From NCBI GenBank assembly GCA_005882635.1, contig VBFG01000048.1:20835-84834 (forward strand): a stretch of DNA of 64,000 nt, given 5' to 3'. The notes under the pieces are model-generated. The model saw only the letters and a list, made by a program, of their open reading frames with translations. It did no database searches and was not told the DNA's origin. A program made the translations under genes and the position numbers. Source of the DNA: Chloroflexota bacterium. Lineage in GTDB: Bacteria > Chloroflexota > Limnocylindria > Limnocylindrales > CSP1-4. Positions 28,675 to 37,047 of this stretch are shown here, one piece after another (the stretch's first letter is position 1; every line of letters begins with the position of its first letter).

Positions 28675-29048
28675 CCGAGGCGGCTCCGAAGCTCATTGGC
28701 GTAGGCGGCCTGGACGACGAGCAGCGTCGGCTCGCCCAGGACGATCCGGGCCGGCACGCCGGCAACCTTGCCCTGCGCCAGGACCGTGGGCTCTTCCGGC
28801 AGCGGCCAGTCGATGTGGTCCACGACGCCATGCCAGTCATCGACGTCGAGCATTGCGACCGAGAAGCCGGCTTCGGGCTCGACGATCGCATCCGGGTCGT
28901 CGATCTCGACGCCGGTGGCGCCGAGCGCGAGCGCCTCGTCCGGGGCGATTCGGAGGACATCGACGTCGTCCCCGTTCCAGCGGGCACCGTCGAGCGCGCT
29001 CGGAGTCGCGACCACCCGCCAGCCCTCGACAGGCTCAAGCGCGGGCAC
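28668..29048 (-). CDS. soxG: Sarcosine oxidase subunit gamma-like
   Basis: Small ORF overlapping soxA and soxB; position and size fit the family. Confidence 0.7.
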   Translation of the reverse strand: MPALEPVEGWRVVATPSALDGARWNGDDVDVLRIAPDEALALGATGVEIDDPDAIVEPEAGFSVAMLDVDDWHGVVDHIDWPLPEEPTVLAQGKVAGVPARIVLGEPTLLVVQAAYANELRSRLGW

Positions 29049-31245
29049 GATGACCCTCCGGGTCGTAGAACGGCGTCGGTGTCACGACGGCCTCGCGGCC
29101 GTCGATCTCGACCCGATCGGCGAACGGCGTCCGGCGCTGCCAGCCGAGCATCAGCGCCTTGCGGAGGAGGGGCGAGGTCCAGCTGCCAGTGACGTTGCCG
29201 ATGATCTCGCCGTTCTCGACTGATCGAATCGGCGAGCCCTCCGTCGGGGCCTCCCCATCCATCGAGAACCCGACCCACCTTCGTGAGTCGTCGAGCTTGG
29301 CGGTCCGTTCGAGTGACGCTCGCCCGATGAACGCCGGCTTCTCCATCCGGACCGCCCAGTCCATGCCCAGGCGGCGCGGGGTCGTGTCGAGCTCCGTGTC
29401 CATGCCGACGATCACGTGGCCCTTCTCGAGCCGCAGGCCGAAGAGCGCCTGGAGCCCGTGGGGCCGGACGCCGAGGTCCCGCCCCGCGTCCATGAGCGCC
29501 CGCCACAGCGCCACGGAGCCATCGAGCGGGTGGTGCAGCTCGAACGCCGTCTCGCCCGTGAACGACAGCCGCATGACGTGGCACGGCACCCCGGCGATCT
29601 CCGCGCGGATGTGGCCGAGGAACCGCGGGGCGTCCTCCAGGCCGAGCCGCGCGAGCAGCGTCTTCACGAGCGGGCCCGTGACGTTGATCGCGGCGAGCGA
29701 CATGGTCCGGTCCATGACGTGGACACGGAGGCCCCATGTCTGGATCCAGTCGCGCAGCCACATCTCCGCATTGGCCGCGCCGCCCGACGTGAACGTGAGC
29801 GTGAACCGGGTCTCTGCGTCGCGGAGGATCATCCCGTCGTCCATCACGTGGCCGCGCTCGTTGAGGAGCAGCGCGTAGCGCGAGCGGCCGGGCTTGATGT
29901 CCGCCACGTGGCAGGGGTAGATCCGCTCCAGCGCCTCGACGACATCCGGCCCGCTGACGACGAGCTTGCCGAGGGTCGACACGTCGCCGACGGACACCCC
30001 CTCGCGGACCGCCCAGTACTCGGCGACGGCGTCGCCGTAGTGCCACGGCCGCCACCAGCCGCCGAACCGGTCCATCCGGGCGCCCAGCGTGAGGTGCTCG
30101 TCATGGAGCGGAGTCCGCCGGAAGGCATCGATCGCGACGTCGGCGGCGGCCTCGGCCAGGGTGATCTGGCGGGCGGCGGGTCGGGCCGTGAAGGGCGCCG
30201 GCGGCGGTCCGCTCGTCCGGGCGGCGATCCACGACCGGACGTGCGGCAAGCACGCGCCGCCCTGGCACGGCCCGAGGCCAGCCCAGCTCGCCCGCTTCAG
30301 CAGCTCGAGGTCCGTATAGCCCTGGTCCCAGGCGGCCTCTAGATCGTCGACGGTCGTGCCCATGCAAGGGCAGACGACGCCGTCCCGCGGCGGCGCCGGG
30401 AGGGGCTGGTCCTCGGCCGCGGGGCCGACCGCCGAGACTCCCTCGGCCCTCGACATCCGGGCGAGGACGTCCCGGGGCGCCCGACCGAGGTCCACCACGG
30501 CGGTCTCGCAGGGCGTGGTCGTCTCCGTGGCGTCCATGCCGACAGTCACCACGGCCGAGACGCGACCGGCGTCGCCCTCGAACCGGAGGAGCTCCCGACC
30601 GACGTGGACCACGCGACCGAGGTCCACCCCGGCGGCCTCGAGCCGTTCCGCGGCACCGGCCGTCACGATTCCCCCCAGGTCGCTTCCGGGGCACGCCGGC
30701 TGGATCTCGACCGAGCCCGTCGCGACGACGATCTCGTCCGCCCGGACATGCAGCATCCCGCCGGGATCTCGGGCCACGATCGACGGACCGGGATAGATGC
30801 CCACGACCTCGCTGCCGTCCCGGGCGTCGAGGAGCAGGACATCGCGGCCTGCGGAGCGCGCCGCTTCCACGGCGGACTGGCCGCTCGAGCCGCCACCGAT
30901 CACGGCGACATCGGCCTCGGTTCGGCGAACGGCGATCTTCGAGCCGACCGGCATCAGGGTCAGGTCTCGCCAGTCGACCACCGGGAGCTGGGGCTTGCCA
31001 CCGGCCGGGTGGCGGACGACCACGGTCCCAGGTCGCGCGGCGACCTGGCAGGTCCGGACGTAGGCGACGCCGTCGACCTCCGCCAGGCAGTTCCCGCAGT
31101 CGCCCGCCAGGCAGAGGCAGCCACCGTGACCGGGCACCTCGCCCGTTCGAACGATCGCGACGGCGACGGAATCCCCATCCGCGAACTCGATCGGTCGCCC
31201 GTCGACGACGATCCGGCCGGCGACCTCGGCCGGTGCGTCGGTCAC
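29035..31245 (-). CDS. soxA: Sarcosine oxidase subunit alpha-like (compact, 736 aa)
   Basis: N-terminal GGCLCLAGDCGNCLAEVDG (Fer2_4); Rossmann ADVAVIGGGSSGQSAVEAARSAGRDVLLLD; VCPCMGTTVDDLE..CQGGACLPHV; C-terminal GcvT-like domain. Confidence 0.85.
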   Translation of the reverse strand: MTDAPAEVAGRIVVDGRPIEFADGDSVAVAIVRTGEVPGHGGCLCLAGDCGNCLAEVDGVAYVRTCQVAARPGTVVVRHPAGGKPQLPVVDWRDLTLMPVGSKIAVRRTEADVAVIGGGSSGQSAVEAARSAGRDVLLLDARDGSEVVGIYPGPSIVARDPGGMLHVRADEIVVATGSVEIQPACPGSDLGGIVTAGAAERLEAAGVDLGRVVHVGRELLRFEGDAGRVSAVVTVGMDATETTTPCETAVVDLGRAPRDVLARMSRAEGVSAVGPAAEDQPLPAPPRDGVVCPCMGTTVDDLEAAWDQGYTDLELLKRASWAGLGPCQGGACLPHVRSWIAARTSGPPPAPFTARPAARQITLAEAAADVAIDAFRRTPLHDEHLTLGARMDRFGGWWRPWHYGDAVAEYWAVREGVSVGDVSTLGKLVVSGPDVVEALERIYPCHVADIKPGRSRYALLLNERGHVMDDGMILRDAETRFTLTFTSGGAANAEMWLRDWIQTWGLRVHVMDRTMSLAAINVTGPLVKTLLARLGLEDAPRFLGHIRAEIAGVPCHVMRLSFTGETAFELHHPLDGSVALWRALMDAGRDLGVRPHGLQALFGLRLEKGHVIVGMDTELDTTPRRLGMDWAVRMEKPAFIGRASLERTAKLDDSRRWVGFSMDGEAPTEGSPIRSVENGEIIGNVTGSWTSPLLRKALMLGWQRRTPFADRVEIDGREAVVTPTPFYDPEGHRARA

Positions 31246-33710
31246 TGGCGCATCCGGAGGCCCTGCGGGTCGAAGAGCGGCTCCGGCTGGAGCCGCGCCG
31301 GGCGCCGTCGGCCGATGATCTCGATCTCCAGGCCGCTGCCGCCCGGCCCGTCCGGCGTCGACAGCTCCGTCGGCACGTAGCCCAGCGCGATCGACTCCCC
31401 GACGTGGTGGCCGTACCCGCCCGAGGTGACCCAGCCGACGACCTCGTCGTCGTGCCAGATCGGCTCATCGCCGATCACGTCGGCCGGCGCGTCCGGGTCG
31501 GGCTCGACGACCATCGCGACCAGCCGTCGCTTCGGGCCGTCGGCGGCCATCTCAGCCTCATGGGCGGCCCGGCCGATGAAGTCGTGATCGAGCCGAAGGT
31601 AGCGAGTGATCCCGGCCTCGGCCGGCGTGTAGATCGGCCGGTACTCACGGAACCATGTCCCGTAGCTCTTCTCGAGCCGCAGGGACATCAGCGCCCGCAT
31701 CCCGAACAGCCGCAGGCCGTGCGGCTCGCCGGCCGCCACGATCCGGTCGAACAGCTCGCGCTGGTACTCGGGCGCGACCCACAGCTCATAGCCGAGGTCA
31801 CCGGCGTAGTTGATTCGGGCGAGAAGAACGGGCGTCATCCCGAGGTCGACCCGTCGGAACGTCATGAACGGGAACGCCTCGGTCGACAGGTCGAGGTCCG
31901 GCGCGATCGCCGCGAGCACCTCCCGCGACCGCGGGCCCGCGACCGACAGCCCGGTCAGCCCCAGGCCGAGCACCTCGAACCGGACCGACCCGTCGCGCGG
32001 CAGGTGGTGGCGGAACCAGCGCGAGTGGTGGACCTCGGCGGGCAGCGACCCGAAGAGGTACCACTCATCGGCCTGGTTGGGCCGGGCGACCGTGAACTCC
32101 CCGACGATTCGCCCGGCGTCGTTGAGCATCGCCGTCAGCGTGATGCGGCCGGGCGCCGGCATCCGCGCGGTGAGGAGCGACGAGAGCCACGCCTCGCCAC
32201 CCGCCCCGGCCACGCGGTACTTCGCGTAGTTCGAGATCTCCGTCATCCCGACCCGTTGCCGGACGGCCGCCACCTCTCCGGCGACGCAGTTCCAGGCGTT
32301 CGATCGGTGGAACGTGACCTCCTCGATCGGCTCCTTGCCGGCCTCCTGGAACCACACCGCGTGCTCCAGCCCGAACGTCGCACCCCAGACCGCGTTCGCC
32401 GCTGTCAGCCGGTCGTGGATCGGCGTGGTCAGAAGCGGTCGAGCCGCCGGCAGCTCCTCGTTCGGGAACGTGATCCGGAACCGGCGGCGGTAGTTCTCCT
32501 GGACCTTCGCGTTCGTGTAGGCAAGCGTGGCGTAGTCGCCGAACCGGGCGACATCCATCGCCCAGATGTCCATCCCGGAATCGCCGGCATCGCCCGACGT
32601 CATCCATGCCGCCAGCGCCAGCCCGACACCGCCGCCCTGCGACAGCCCGGCCATGACGCCGCAGGCCACCCAGTAGCCGCGCAGGCCGCGGACCGGCCCG
32701 ACCAGCGGATTGCCGTCGGGCGCGAACGTGAACGGTCCGTTGACGACGCGGCGGATGCCGATCGTGCCCATCGCCGGGTAGTGCTTGAACGCGACCGACA
32801 GCTCCGGCGTGATCCGGTCCAGCTCCGGCTTCAGGAGCCGTGAGCCGAAGTCCCACGGTGTCTCCCTGGGCGACCACGGCTTGCAGTCCTGCTCGTAGGT
32901 CCCGAGCAGCATGGAGCCGCCTTCCTGGCGGATGTAGATCTCGCCCGAGAAATCGAGCGCCATCGGCATCTCGTGGCCGGTCCGCTTCACATACTCGGCG
33001 ACTTCCGGCATGTCCTCGGTCAGGAGGTAGTGGTGCTCCATTGCGAGGACGGGCAGCTCGATGCCGACAAATCGGCCGACTTCGCGCGCCCACAGCCCGC
33101 CGGCGTTCACGACGTGCTCGGCGTGGATCGGCTCGCCGTTCTCGATATGGACGTCCCAGGTGCCGTCGGGCCGCTGCGAGAGACCGGTCACCGGCGTGTG
33201 CTGGCGGACCTCCGCCCCGGCGAGCTGAGCGCACTTGACGTACGCGCGCGTGACGCCGGTCGGGTCGACGTGGCCCTCGACGTGGTCGTACAGCGCCCCG
33301 ACGAAGTACTTCGGGTCGAGGAGCGGGAAGAGGTCCTGGGCTTCCCTGGCCGAGATCATCTCGAGCTGCATGCCGAGATAACGGCCTCGCGCGACCGCCA
33401 TTCGGAGGAAGTCCATCCGGGTCTCGTCGCTGGCGAGCATCAGGCCACCGGGCAGGTGGATCGAGCAGTCCTGGCCCGACTCCCTCTCGATCTGCTCGTA
33501 CAGCTGGATGGTGTACTGCTGGAGCCGGGCGACGTTCGGGTCGCCGTTGAGGGTGTGCATCCCGCCCGCGGCGTGCCACGTGGAGCCTGCGGTCAGCTCG
33601 CGTCGCTCGAGGAGGAGGACGTCGGTCCAGCCGGCCTTCGTCAGGTGGTACAGCACGCTGGCGCCGACGACGCCCCCACCGATGACGACGACCTGGGCAG
33701 ACGACTTCAC
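31242..33710 (-). CDS. FAD-dependent oxidoreductase with GcvT domain (dimethylglycine/sarcosine dehydrogenase-like), paralog 1
   Basis: VVVIGGGVVGASVLYHLTKAGWTDVLLLERRELTAGSTWHAAGG; C-terminal aminomethyltransferase-like domain; GGAGGGG RBS and GTG start. Confidence 0.93.
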   Translation of the reverse strand: MKSSAQVVVIGGGVVGASVLYHLTKAGWTDVLLLERRELTAGSTWHAAGGMHTLNGDPNVARLQQYTIQLYEQIERESGQDCSIHLPGGLMLASDETRMDFLRMAVARGRYLGMQLEMISAREAQDLFPLLDPKYFVGALYDHVEGHVDPTGVTRAYVKCAQLAGAEVRQHTPVTGLSQRPDGTWDVHIENGEPIHAEHVVNAGGLWAREVGRFVGIELPVLAMEHHYLLTEDMPEVAEYVKRTGHEMPMALDFSGEIYIRQEGGSMLLGTYEQDCKPWSPRETPWDFGSRLLKPELDRITPELSVAFKHYPAMGTIGIRRVVNGPFTFAPDGNPLVGPVRGLRGYWVACGVMAGLSQGGGVGLALAAWMTSGDAGDSGMDIWAMDVARFGDYATLAYTNAKVQENYRRRFRITFPNEELPAARPLLTTPIHDRLTAANAVWGATFGLEHAVWFQEAGKEPIEEVTFHRSNAWNCVAGEVAAVRQRVGMTEISNYAKYRVAGAGGEAWLSSLLTARMPAPGRITLTAMLNDAGRIVGEFTVARPNQADEWYLFGSLPAEVHHSRWFRHHLPRDGSVRFEVLGLGLTGLSVAGPRSREVLAAIAPDLDLSTEAFPFMTFRRVDLGMTPVLLARINYAGDLGYELWVAPEYQRELFDRIVAAGEPHGLRLFGMRALMSLRLEKSYGTWFREYRPIYTPAEAGITRYLRLDHDFIGRAAHEAEMAADGPKRRLVAMVVEPDPDAPADVIGDEPIWHDDEVVGWVTSGGYGHHVGESIALGYVPTELSTPDGPGGSGLEIEIIGRRRPARLQPEPLFDPQGLRMRQ

Positions 33711-33757
33711 GCAGACCCCTCCACGAATCCGGACCCCGAAAGCCTACGCGAGGACGC

Positions 33758-33841
33758 TCAGTGTCCGCCCTGGTCGATCAGCTCGCGGATCGAGACGCCG
33801 TCGGGCCGATGGCCCGTTCGAAACGCCCTCATCTCTTTCAT
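33758..33841 (-). CDS. Candidate 27-aa micro-ORF between mttB-like 1 and DMGDH-like 1
   Basis: ATG..TGA encoding MKEMRAFRTGHRPDGVSIRELIDQGGH with GC3-biased codons; no strong RBS. Confidence 0.3.
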   Translation of the reverse strand: MKEMRAFRTGHRPDGVSIRELIDQGGH

Positions 33842-33918
33842 CTCGAAGCCACTGGCCTTCCCGGACCCACGTGCGCCACCGAGCTCGCAACATGGGGGAG
33901 TCTACGCGTGGCTCACGA

Positions 33919-35517
33919 CTAGAAGTCCGTTGGGACCCCGCCCTCTTCGACGCGGCGGGCCACGAAGGCGTCGAGCTCCTCGCGGATCGCCGGGTCCAGC
34001 GGCGGCGGCTCGTACGCCGCGAGCAAGGCCTTCCAGATCCGGTTCGCCTTGCCCGGCGCCTCGGGCGAGCCGGCCTCCTGCCAGGTCTCGTAGTTCCGCC
34101 AGTCGGAGAGCAACGGCCGATGGAATGCGGTGCGGTAGCGGGCCTGGGTGTGCTGGGCGCCGAAGAAATGCCCGCCCGGGCCGACCTCCTGCATCGCCGA
34201 GAAGGCGAGCGCGTCCTCGTCGACCGGCACGGGATCCAGGAAGGCCTCGACCATCCCGAGCAGCTCGGCGTCGAGGATCGCCTTCTCGAAGCCGGCGTGG
34301 AGGCCGCCCTCCATCCACCCCGCGCCGTGCATCAGCATGTTGACGCCGCCCATGATCGCGCCCCACAGCGAGAAGACCGACTCGTAGGCGGCCTGGGCAT
34401 CGACGGCGTTCGCGGCCGACACGTTCGAGGACCGATAGGGGACGTTGTACCGCCGGGCGAGCTGGCCGCCGATCATCGCGGTTCGCATGTACTCCGGCGT
34501 GCCGAACGCCGGCGCCCCCGACTGCATGTCGACGTTCGACGTGAAGCCGCCGTAGATCACCGGCGCGCCCGGCCGAACGACCTGCGTAAGGGTGATCCCC
34601 GCCAACGCCTCGGCGTTCTGCTCGACCAGGGCCCCGGCGAGCGTCACCGGCGCCATCGCTCCCGCGAGCGTGAACGGCGTCATCACGATCACCTGGTTCC
34701 GCGCCGAGTACTCGAGGATCCCGTGCAGCATCGGCGTGTCGAGCCGGAGCGGCGAGGACGAGTTGATGACCGTGAAGATCGACGGCTCGCTGTCGAGCGT
34801 CGCCTCGTCGACCCCGCGGACGATCCGGGCCATCTCGAGCGCGTCGAGGTTCCGCTGGCGGCCGAGGCTGTAGGCGTGGAACGGCTTGTCCGCCAGCGTC
34901 ACCACGTCGTAGATCGCGTGCAGATGGCGAACCGACGGGTGGATGTCGATCGGCTCGACGGCATAGCCCGCGAAGAAGTGGACCGAGTTGAGCATCTGGA
35001 AGAGGCGGACGAGGTTCTGGTAGTCGGCGCGGTTGCCGATCCGCCGGCCGCGATCGAGATCCGCGACGTTCGGGGCGCTGCCGACGGTCCCGAACGCGGT
35101 CCAGTCGCCGCCCATGATCAGGTCGTGGGCCGGGTTCGGGGCGTGGAGGGTGAAGGTCGACGGCGCGGTCTTGATCCGCTCCTCGACCATCGTGGGGTCG
35201 AAACGGACCCGCTGCGTACCGACCTCGGCGCTCGCGCCGGCCGCCTTCAGCAGATCGCGGGCGCCCTCGTCGAGGAAATCCATTCCGATCTCCTCGAGAA
35301 CACGCAGCGACGCGACGTGGATCGACTCGAGCTCGTCGACCGACAGGACCTCGGTCGGCCGATACGGGATCCGCGGCTGCTTCCACGGCCGCTGTGGTGG
35401 CAACGTGCTCCGCTCATGACCCGCCCGCCCGCCGGACCGGCGGCGCGGTGCGACTTCCCCGGTCGGGGCTTCAGGAGCGCCGCCCAACCCCGCGCCGAGC
35501 TGCTCGTCGTCCGTCAT
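33919..35517 (-). CDS. Trimethylamine methyltransferase (MttB) family protein, non-pyrrolysine, paralog 1
   Basis: IGMDFLDEGARDLLKAAGA..RVRFDPTMVEERIKTAP..; MVEAFLDPVPVDEDALAFSAMQEVGPGGHFFGAQHT; no internal UAG. Confidence 0.93.
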   Translation of the reverse strand: MTDDEQLGAGLGGAPEAPTGEVAPRRRSGGRAGHERSTLPPQRPWKQPRIPYRPTEVLSVDELESIHVASLRVLEEIGMDFLDEGARDLLKAAGASAEVGTQRVRFDPTMVEERIKTAPSTFTLHAPNPAHDLIMGGDWTAFGTVGSAPNVADLDRGRRIGNRADYQNLVRLFQMLNSVHFFAGYAVEPIDIHPSVRHLHAIYDVVTLADKPFHAYSLGRQRNLDALEMARIVRGVDEATLDSEPSIFTVINSSSPLRLDTPMLHGILEYSARNQVIVMTPFTLAGAMAPVTLAGALVEQNAEALAGITLTQVVRPGAPVIYGGFTSNVDMQSGAPAFGTPEYMRTAMIGGQLARRYNVPYRSSNVSAANAVDAQAAYESVFSLWGAIMGGVNMLMHGAGWMEGGLHAGFEKAILDAELLGMVEAFLDPVPVDEDALAFSAMQEVGPGGHFFGAQHTQARYRTAFHRPLLSDWRNYETWQEAGSPEAPGKANRIWKALLAAYEPPPLDPAIREELDAFVARRVEEGGVPTDF

Positions 35518-35695
35518 GCCGGAATTCTCGCGGGACGAGCGTATCGGACGGGATTCTGGTCCGAGGTGTCGGACTCGTTCGTGGGGCGAGACAATCGCGC
35601 GGATTGCGCCATGAATCGGCGGGATTCACCCGACCGGCCAGCGAAACGTGTCGAATCCGCTCGCCGGGCGAGAATCGATGCTCCAGCGAGTCCCC

Positions 35696-36805
35696 TCACG
35701 CTGCCGCGCGCCGGATCGCCGCCTCGTCCAGGACGATCCCGATCCCCGGCCGGTCCGGGACCCGGAGGATCCCATCGGCGCCTGGCCGGATCGGCTCCGC
35801 GAGGAACGCGTCGCGACGCTCCGGGGTCCAGCCGGGCGGGTCGTATGGGAATTCGATGAACGGCCCGCCCCCGACCCCTGCGGCGACCTGGAGGTTGGCG
35901 AGCAGCCCGAGGCCGTTCGTCCAGGTGTGCGGTGTGAACCAGCGGTTCCGCGCCAGCGCCACCTCCGCGATCGTCCGCGTCCGGAGCATGCCCGCGGCGA
36001 GGACGACGTCGGGCTGGTACACGTCGAAGGCGTCGGCGTCGAGGGCGGCCAGGCCCTCAGCGAACGTCCGGGTCATCTCCCCGCCCGCGATCCGCACGCC
36101 AAGACCCGCGGCCCGCAGCGATGCCAGCCCACGCAGGTCCGTCCCGGCCAGCGGCTCCTCCAACCACAGGACGTCCAGCTCCGCCAGCTGCGCGGCGATC
36201 CGGCGGGCCGCGTCCACGTCGAGCGACGGCGAGACGTCGCCGGCCATCCGCCAGCCCTGGTTGAGATCGACCATGATCGCCATCGTGTCCTCGACGGCCT
36301 GGCGCGTTGCCGTGACCGCGGCGAGGCCCTCGTCCAGCCGGCGCGGGTCCACCCGGATCTTGAGCGCCCGGAAGCCCTCCTCGCGGAAACGGAGCGCCGA
36401 CTCGGCGCGCGCCGCCGGAGGCAGGAGCAGCCCACACGACGCATAGGCCGGGAGCCCGTCTGCCGCGCCGCCGAACAGCGTCGCCACCGGCAGCCCCGCG
36501 ACCTGCCCGACGATGTCCCAGAGGGCGACCTCGAGGGGCCAGTAGCGCCCGGCATGGAAGTCGATCGTCTCCAGGGCCCGCACGTGCCGGGCGACGGCGA
36601 GCGGATCCTGACCGACGAACAGGTGCTCGAACGCGGCGAAGCCGTCCATCGTGTCGCCTGACCCGATACCGAGGACGCCCTCATCGGTCTCCACCCGGAC
36701 GATCGTGACGGCGAAGCTCGTCCGCGGGACCGGGTCCCAGGCCGCCGGGAACGGCGGATCGAGCGGGATCCTGAGCCGGTCGGTCCGGATGGCCGTGATG
36801 CGCAT
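35696..36805 (-). CDS. Mandelate racemase/muconate lactonizing enzyme family protein (enolase superfamily)
   Basis: FRALKIRVDPRR; IMVDLNQGW; LWLEEPLAG; RIAGGEM; FDVYQPDVV; WFTPHTWTNGLG. Confidence 0.93.
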   Translation of the reverse strand: MRITAIRTDRLRIPLDPPFPAAWDPVPRTSFAVTIVRVETDEGVLGIGSGDTMDGFAAFEHLFVGQDPLAVARHVRALETIDFHAGRYWPLEVALWDIVGQVAGLPVATLFGGAADGLPAYASCGLLLPPAARAESALRFREEGFRALKIRVDPRRLDEGLAAVTATRQAVEDTMAIMVDLNQGWRMAGDVSPSLDVDAARRIAAQLAELDVLWLEEPLAGTDLRGLASLRAAGLGVRIAGGEMTRTFAEGLAALDADAFDVYQPDVVLAAGMLRTRTIAEVALARNRWFTPHTWTNGLGLLANLQVAAGVGGGPFIEFPYDPPGWTPERRDAFLAEPIRPGADGILRVPDRPGIGIVLDEAAIRRAAA

Positions 36806-36857
36806 GTGCCGGCCAGTATTGCGCAGTCGAAGGCCGCGGGCCGGTCGGCGGGTCGGA

Positions 36858-36873
36858 CGCGGACGGGTCCGCG
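36858..36873. promoter_or_regulatory. Inverted repeat, operator candidate in divergent enolase/ABC importer region
   Basis: CGCGGAC-GG-GTCCGCG, perfect 7-bp arms. Confidence 0.45.
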
Positions 36874-36903
36874 ACTGCCGGTGTGGTCGATCCACCTCGT
36901 TCG

Positions 36904-36932
36904 TTGACAGTCTCCAGAGGCGCCAGTACCGT
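36904..36932 (+). promoter_or_regulatory. Sigma70-type promoter for the ABC importer operon
   Basis: TTGACA (36904-36909), 17-bp spacer, TACCGT (36927-36932), upstream of a GGAGGAGAG RBS and ATG at 37048. Confidence 0.65.
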
Positions 36933-37047
36933 TCGGGCGCAGCCGACGGTCGGAGGAGACCACGCAGCGGGCCGCATCATCGTGGACGACCGTTGGCCAC
37001 GTCGATCGATTCGCCGCGTATCGCGGTTGGTCGGAGGAGAGAACGTC

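Noticed and set aside
33919-35517. Pyrrolysine (amber) readthrough in MttB-family genes
   Set aside because: MttB1 ends with TAG, but a TGA follows after one codon and the protein is already full length; neither paralog has an internal amber codon.
33508-35859. 783-aa plus-strand ORF opposite MttB1
   Set aside because: Antisense shadow ORF of high-GC DNA; the minus frame carries clear MttB family motifs, while this one is R/D/V-rich with none.
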